This document shows positions 24,692-26,938 of a stretch of 26,938 bases of DNA, piece by piece (positions within the stretch are counted from its first letter, which is position 1; each line of letters opens with the position of its first letter). Source of the stretch: JALOOE01 sp964423545 (GTDB lineage: Bacteria > Chloroflexota > Anaerolineae > CG2-30-64-16). A program made the translations under genes and the position numbers. The stretch is taken from positions 1 through 26,938 of the forward strand of contig CAYRFV010000044.1 in the NCBI GenBank assembly GCA_964423545.1. The letters are read 5' to 3'. The notes under the pieces were generated by a model. That model had not been told where the DNA came from and made no database searches. It saw nothing but the letters and a program-made list of their open reading frames with translations.

Positions 24692-26578
24692 ATGCAAGCG
24701 CCTGCACTCCCAGTCCCTTCGTCTCCTGTTCGTCGCTTCTCGCACTGGGTGAGTCGGTGGGCCGCGGAACGCACCTTCGTGCTCGCGATGCTGCTGATCG
24801 TCCCGGCGATGCTGCCGCTGACCGCCCCCGGCTACTTCTTCGACGCACACGATGGCCGCCACACGGTCTTCTGGCTCCTAGAGTTCGATCGCGCGTTCCG
24901 CGATGGCGCGTTCTGGCCCATCTGGGTGCCTGACCATGTGCTTGGGTTCGGTTATCCGCTGTGGCTGGTCTATGCGCCGCTCTCGTTTTTCGTGGCGGAG
25001 GCGTTTCATCTGCTCGGCCTGGGTCTCACAGCCGCGGTCAAGGTCGCCTGGGCCTTCTGGTTCATCGTCGGCGCCGTGGGGATGCACCGGTTGGCGCGCT
25101 GCTGGTGGGGGCGGGGCGCTGCGCTGGTGGCCGCAGTCGCCTACACCTACGCACCGTACCACCTGGTGGATATCTACGTGCGGGCGGCATACGCCGAGTT
25201 CGCCGCGCTGGCACTGGCGCCGTGGGCGCTGCTCGGCCTGGTGAACGTTTGGGAGCGACCGGGCGCGCGTACTGCAGCGGCGGCCGCCCTGGCGCTTGGG
25301 CTGCTGCTGCTGGCGCACAGCATGGCGCCGGTGGTGTTTGTCCCGCTCCTCGCCGGATTCGTTGCGTGGAAGGCGCTGCATTCGGCGGTGAATGCTATCG
25401 GGCGACGGAAGTCGAGCAGCAGCGGATCGGTTGCACCCGCGGATCGAGTGCGACTTACACCTCGTCCCGCGACCTCTGCCTGGACGGGGCTCGCACTGGC
25501 GCTCGGTTTCGGCCTGGCCATGGCTTTCTGGCTGCCGGCGCTGCTGGCGCGGCGGCATATCCAGGAAGCGAGCTGGCTGCAGGGCACCTATGACTATACC
25601 CGCCACTTCGTTTATCCCGGGCAGCTCTTCAGCACTTTCTGGGGGTTCGGCTACTCGACGCCGGGAGCCACCGACGGGATGAGCTTCCAACTGGGCATCG
25701 TGCAGTGGGCCGGCGCGGCCGTGGCGGCGCTCGCCGCGTTCGGACTGGCGCGACCGGTTCTGCGCACCCGCCGCAGCGAGGCGCTCTTCCTGGTCACGGC
25801 CAGCCTGATCGCCCTCATCGCCATGACACCCGCCGCGCAGCCGCTGTGGGCCGCTCTGCCGCTGGTGGCGAGCGTCCAGTTCCCGTGGCGGCTGCTGGCA
25901 GTCACCACCATCACGCTGGCGTTGCTGGTCGGCGCGGCAGCCCACTGGCTGGAAACCGGCGCCACCGCACGCGAGCACCGGCCCGGCCCCTACGTCTATG
26001 CACTGGCGCTCATGGTCTTGCTGGCGGGGTTCCCGTACACCCGGCCTGACGTGACGCCGATTCGTCCCGTAGATGAGAGCCTGCTGGCGATCGTGGAATT
26101 CGAGGCCAAGCACCCTGACATGCGCGGCATGACCGCGTTTGCGGAGCGCCCGCCGTCTCAAGCTGAATCGCCGCTCATCGCGCAGTACCTGGCGGGCCAG
26201 CCGTTGCAGCGTGCAGCCGTTGTCTCCGGCGCGGGAGAGGTCCTCACCCAGAGCGCTCGCGCCAACTCCGCTGCGGCAACGGTGCGCGCCGAGGGCCCAG
26301 TGCGCCTGCGGTTCTATATCAACTACTTTCCGGGCTGGTCTGCGACCGTCGACGGTCGTCCCGTCCCGATTGCGCCCGATCCGCCCGATGGACTGATCGG
26401 GATCGACCTGCCGGTCGGCGTGCATGAGGTGCGCGTCCGCTTCGGCGCTACGCCGGAGCGTCTGCTCGGTGCAGCGATCTCCCTGCTTGCCGCAGCCGGC
26501 GTGATCGGGCTGTTCCTGTGCGGGCGACATCGGCCCGCTGGTGAGCGGCCCGCTGGTGAGCGGCCCGCTCCGGGATGA
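24692..26578 (+). CDS. PTPS-related membrane protein, paralogue of the gene at 2603
   Basis: A 628-residue protein of about eleven transmembrane segments with a final outer domain and helix. The first outer loop has DAHDGRHTVFW with His53, Asp54 and His57, and IYVRAAYAE lies at residues 161-169; both patterns match the protein at 2603, as do GYP.W.VY.PLS and YHLVD. The C-terminal outer part includes INYFPGWSATVDGRPVPI, matching FWYPGWNAYLLDGK of the paralogue. The last residues repeat GERPA (15-base tandem repeat, 26531-26569). It has no clear ribosome site. The role is likely in surface glycan assembly, by analogy with GT-C proteins. Confidence 0.82.
   Translation: MQAPALPVPSSPVRRFSHWVSRWAAERTFVLAMLLIVPAMLPLTAPGYFFDAHDGRHTVFWLLEFDRAFRDGAFWPIWVPDHVLGFGYPLWLVYAPLSFFVAEAFHLLGLGLTAAVKVAWAFWFIVGAVGMHRLARCWWGRGAALVAAVAYTYAPYHLVDIYVRAAYAEFAALALAPWALLGLVNVWERPGARTAAAAALALGLLLLAHSMAPVVFVPLLAGFVAWKALHSAVNAIGRRKSSSSGSVAPADRVRLTPRPATSAWTGLALALGFGLAMAFWLPALLARRHIQEASWLQGTYDYTRHFVYPGQLFSTFWGFGYSTPGATDGMSFQLGIVQWAGAAVAALAAFGLARPVLRTRRSEALFLVTASLIALIAMTPAAQPLWAALPLVASVQFPWRLLAVTTITLALLVGAAAHWLETGATAREHRPGPYVYALALMVLLAGFPYTRPDVTPIRPVDESLLAIVEFEAKHPDMRGMTAFAERPPSQAESPLIAQYLAGQPLQRAAVVSGAGEVLTQSARANSAAATVRAEGPVRLRFYINYFPGWSATVDGRPVPIAPDPPDGLIGIDLPVGVHEVRVRFGATPERLLGAAISLLAAAGVIGLFLCGRHRPAGERPAGERPAPG
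26531..26569 (+). repeat. 15-bp tandem repeat at the 3' end of the membrane protein gene
   Basis: The unit CGGCCCGCTGGTGAG occurs at 26531 and 26546, with a partial third copy from 26561. It encodes RPAGE repeats at the very end of the protein, so copy number can change without a frameshift. Confidence 0.85.
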
Positions 26579-26579
26579 T

Positions 26580-26608
26580 TTGCCCATTCCGCCCTGGTAT
26601 GTTATAGT
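26580..26608 (+). promoter_or_regulatory. Strong promoter giving a leaderless message for the zinc-ribbon gene
   Basis: TTGCCC (26580-26585) and TATAGT (26603-26608) are 17 bases apart, with TGT directly before the -10, so it is also TGn-extended. Start would fall near 26614-26615, only four or five bases before ATG 26619. Confidence 0.65.
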
Positions 26609-26618
26609 TTTCTAATAT

Positions 26619-26938
26619 ATGAGCCAGCCTGATCGTCCGGCCTCGAATTTCGGGCACGAGCGGGTGTGTCCCCACTGTGGCACGCGTGTAGCTCAGAAAG
26701 CGAATAGCTGTTTCTTCTGTGGCGGCTCCCTGGCCGCTGCGCCTCGCCTGCGCCGTTCTATCCCTTGGGCGGACATGGTTCTGTTCCTGATGATCGCCGC
26801 CCTGCTGGCCTTCTGGTGGATCAACGCGCCCGCTGGTCAGAACGGTGAGACGGTGGCGCAGCTGTCGCCGCCGGGCGCAGGCGCGCCGCCGGGCGCAGGC
26901 GCGCCGCCGGGCGCAGGCGCGCCGCCGGGCGCAGGCGC
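26619..26938 (+). CDS. Zinc-ribbon membrane protein with PPGAGA repeats, 3' end missing
   Basis: The open frame has 106 codons to the window edge. Residues 17-35 form a zinc ribbon with CPHCG and CFFCGG, the two CxxC pairs 12 residues apart. A single transmembrane segment follows (MVLFLMIAALLAFWW), and then a Pro/Gly/Ala-rich outer region in repeats of PPGAGA. This is the layout of zinc-ribbon membrane proteins whose outer domain (often LysM in Chloroflexota) lies further on; that part is outside the window. No ribosome site precedes the ATG, and the promoter places the start of the message almost at the codon. Function unknown. Confidence 0.75.
   Translation, partial: MSQPDRPASNFGHERVCPHCGTRVAQKANSCFFCGGSLAAAPRLRRSIPWADMVLFLMIAALLAFWWINAPAGQNGETVAQLSPPGAGAPPGAGAPPGAGAPPGAG
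26868..26938 (+). repeat. 18-bp in-frame tandem repeat, 3.9 copies to the window end
   Basis: The unit CCGCCGGGCGCAGGCGCG (18 bases, PPGAGA) repeats perfectly from 26868 to the last base. The window, and perhaps the scaffold, ends inside it, so the true copy number is unknown. Confidence 0.95.

Noticed and set aside
24878..26587. Long minus-strand frame of 569 codons
   Set aside because: It is antisense to the PTPS-related gene, has no domain, and is rich in Arg, Gln and Gly.
1..26938. RNA genes, CRISPR arrays, prophage or insertion sequences
   Set aside because: No tRNA-like cloverleaf with a CCA end, rRNA segment, repeat-spacer array, transposase or integrase was recognised by reading; covariance-model and transposase searches were not available.

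Overview
The window is a high-GC stretch of a bacterial scaffold with two 10-base runs of N (13932-13941 and 18480-18489). The gene content points to Chloroflexota, most likely Anaerolineae: several large GT-C-type membrane proteins, a SARP-type regulator with an NB-ARC-like ATPase and TPR tail, a YhfC-type intramembrane protease, and a cysteine-desulfurase-like protein without the cysteine. This assignment is inferred from gene families, not from a marker gene. No rRNA, tRNA or CRISPR array was seen.

Left part (1-6300). A truncated LD-carboxypeptidase runs leftwards off the window. Between it and the first membrane protein lies a decayed Phd/PIN toxin-antitoxin pair that still has a good sigma-70-type promoter. 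That promoter now reads into two overlapping GT-C-like membrane protein genes. A patatin-like lipase and a RimJ/RimL-type acetyltransferase follow as an overlapping pair.

Middle (6300-11000). A SARP/AfsR-like regulator of about 1107 residues on the minus strand is divergent from a secreted zinc metalloprotease with HEMGHAFGLRH and a Met-turn.

Plus-strand membrane cluster (11045-18563). In order: SurE nucleotidase, a lipoprotein fused to a YhfC-type glutamic intramembrane protease, an ABC ATPase and NatB-like permease, a protein joining DUF5671-like membrane segments to a DUF3842-like soluble domain, a YkvA (DUF1232) gene broken by a deletion, and a CorA-type channel with a GQN in place of GMN. 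The two assembly gaps split the ATPase and CorA genes; both are probably intact in the organism. This cluster is the best candidate for an undescribed membrane-associated system, but the function is open.

Right part (18575-26938). A minus-strand operon with a near-consensus promoter encodes a thioredoxin-like DF-family protein, a CNHCPYA redoxin, YjbQ and a large GT-C protein. Upstream of it is a separately promoted aminotransferase class V enzyme. Divergent from that are a small unrecognised Rossmann-type protein and a third PTPS-related membrane protein. The window ends inside a zinc-ribbon membrane protein whose message looks leaderless and whose coding region runs into an 18-bp repeat.

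Promoters with 17-base spacers recur (592-620, 11045-11073, 22538-22566, 23989-24017, 26580-26608), so the housekeeping sigma factor appears to use ordinary -35/-10 elements here.
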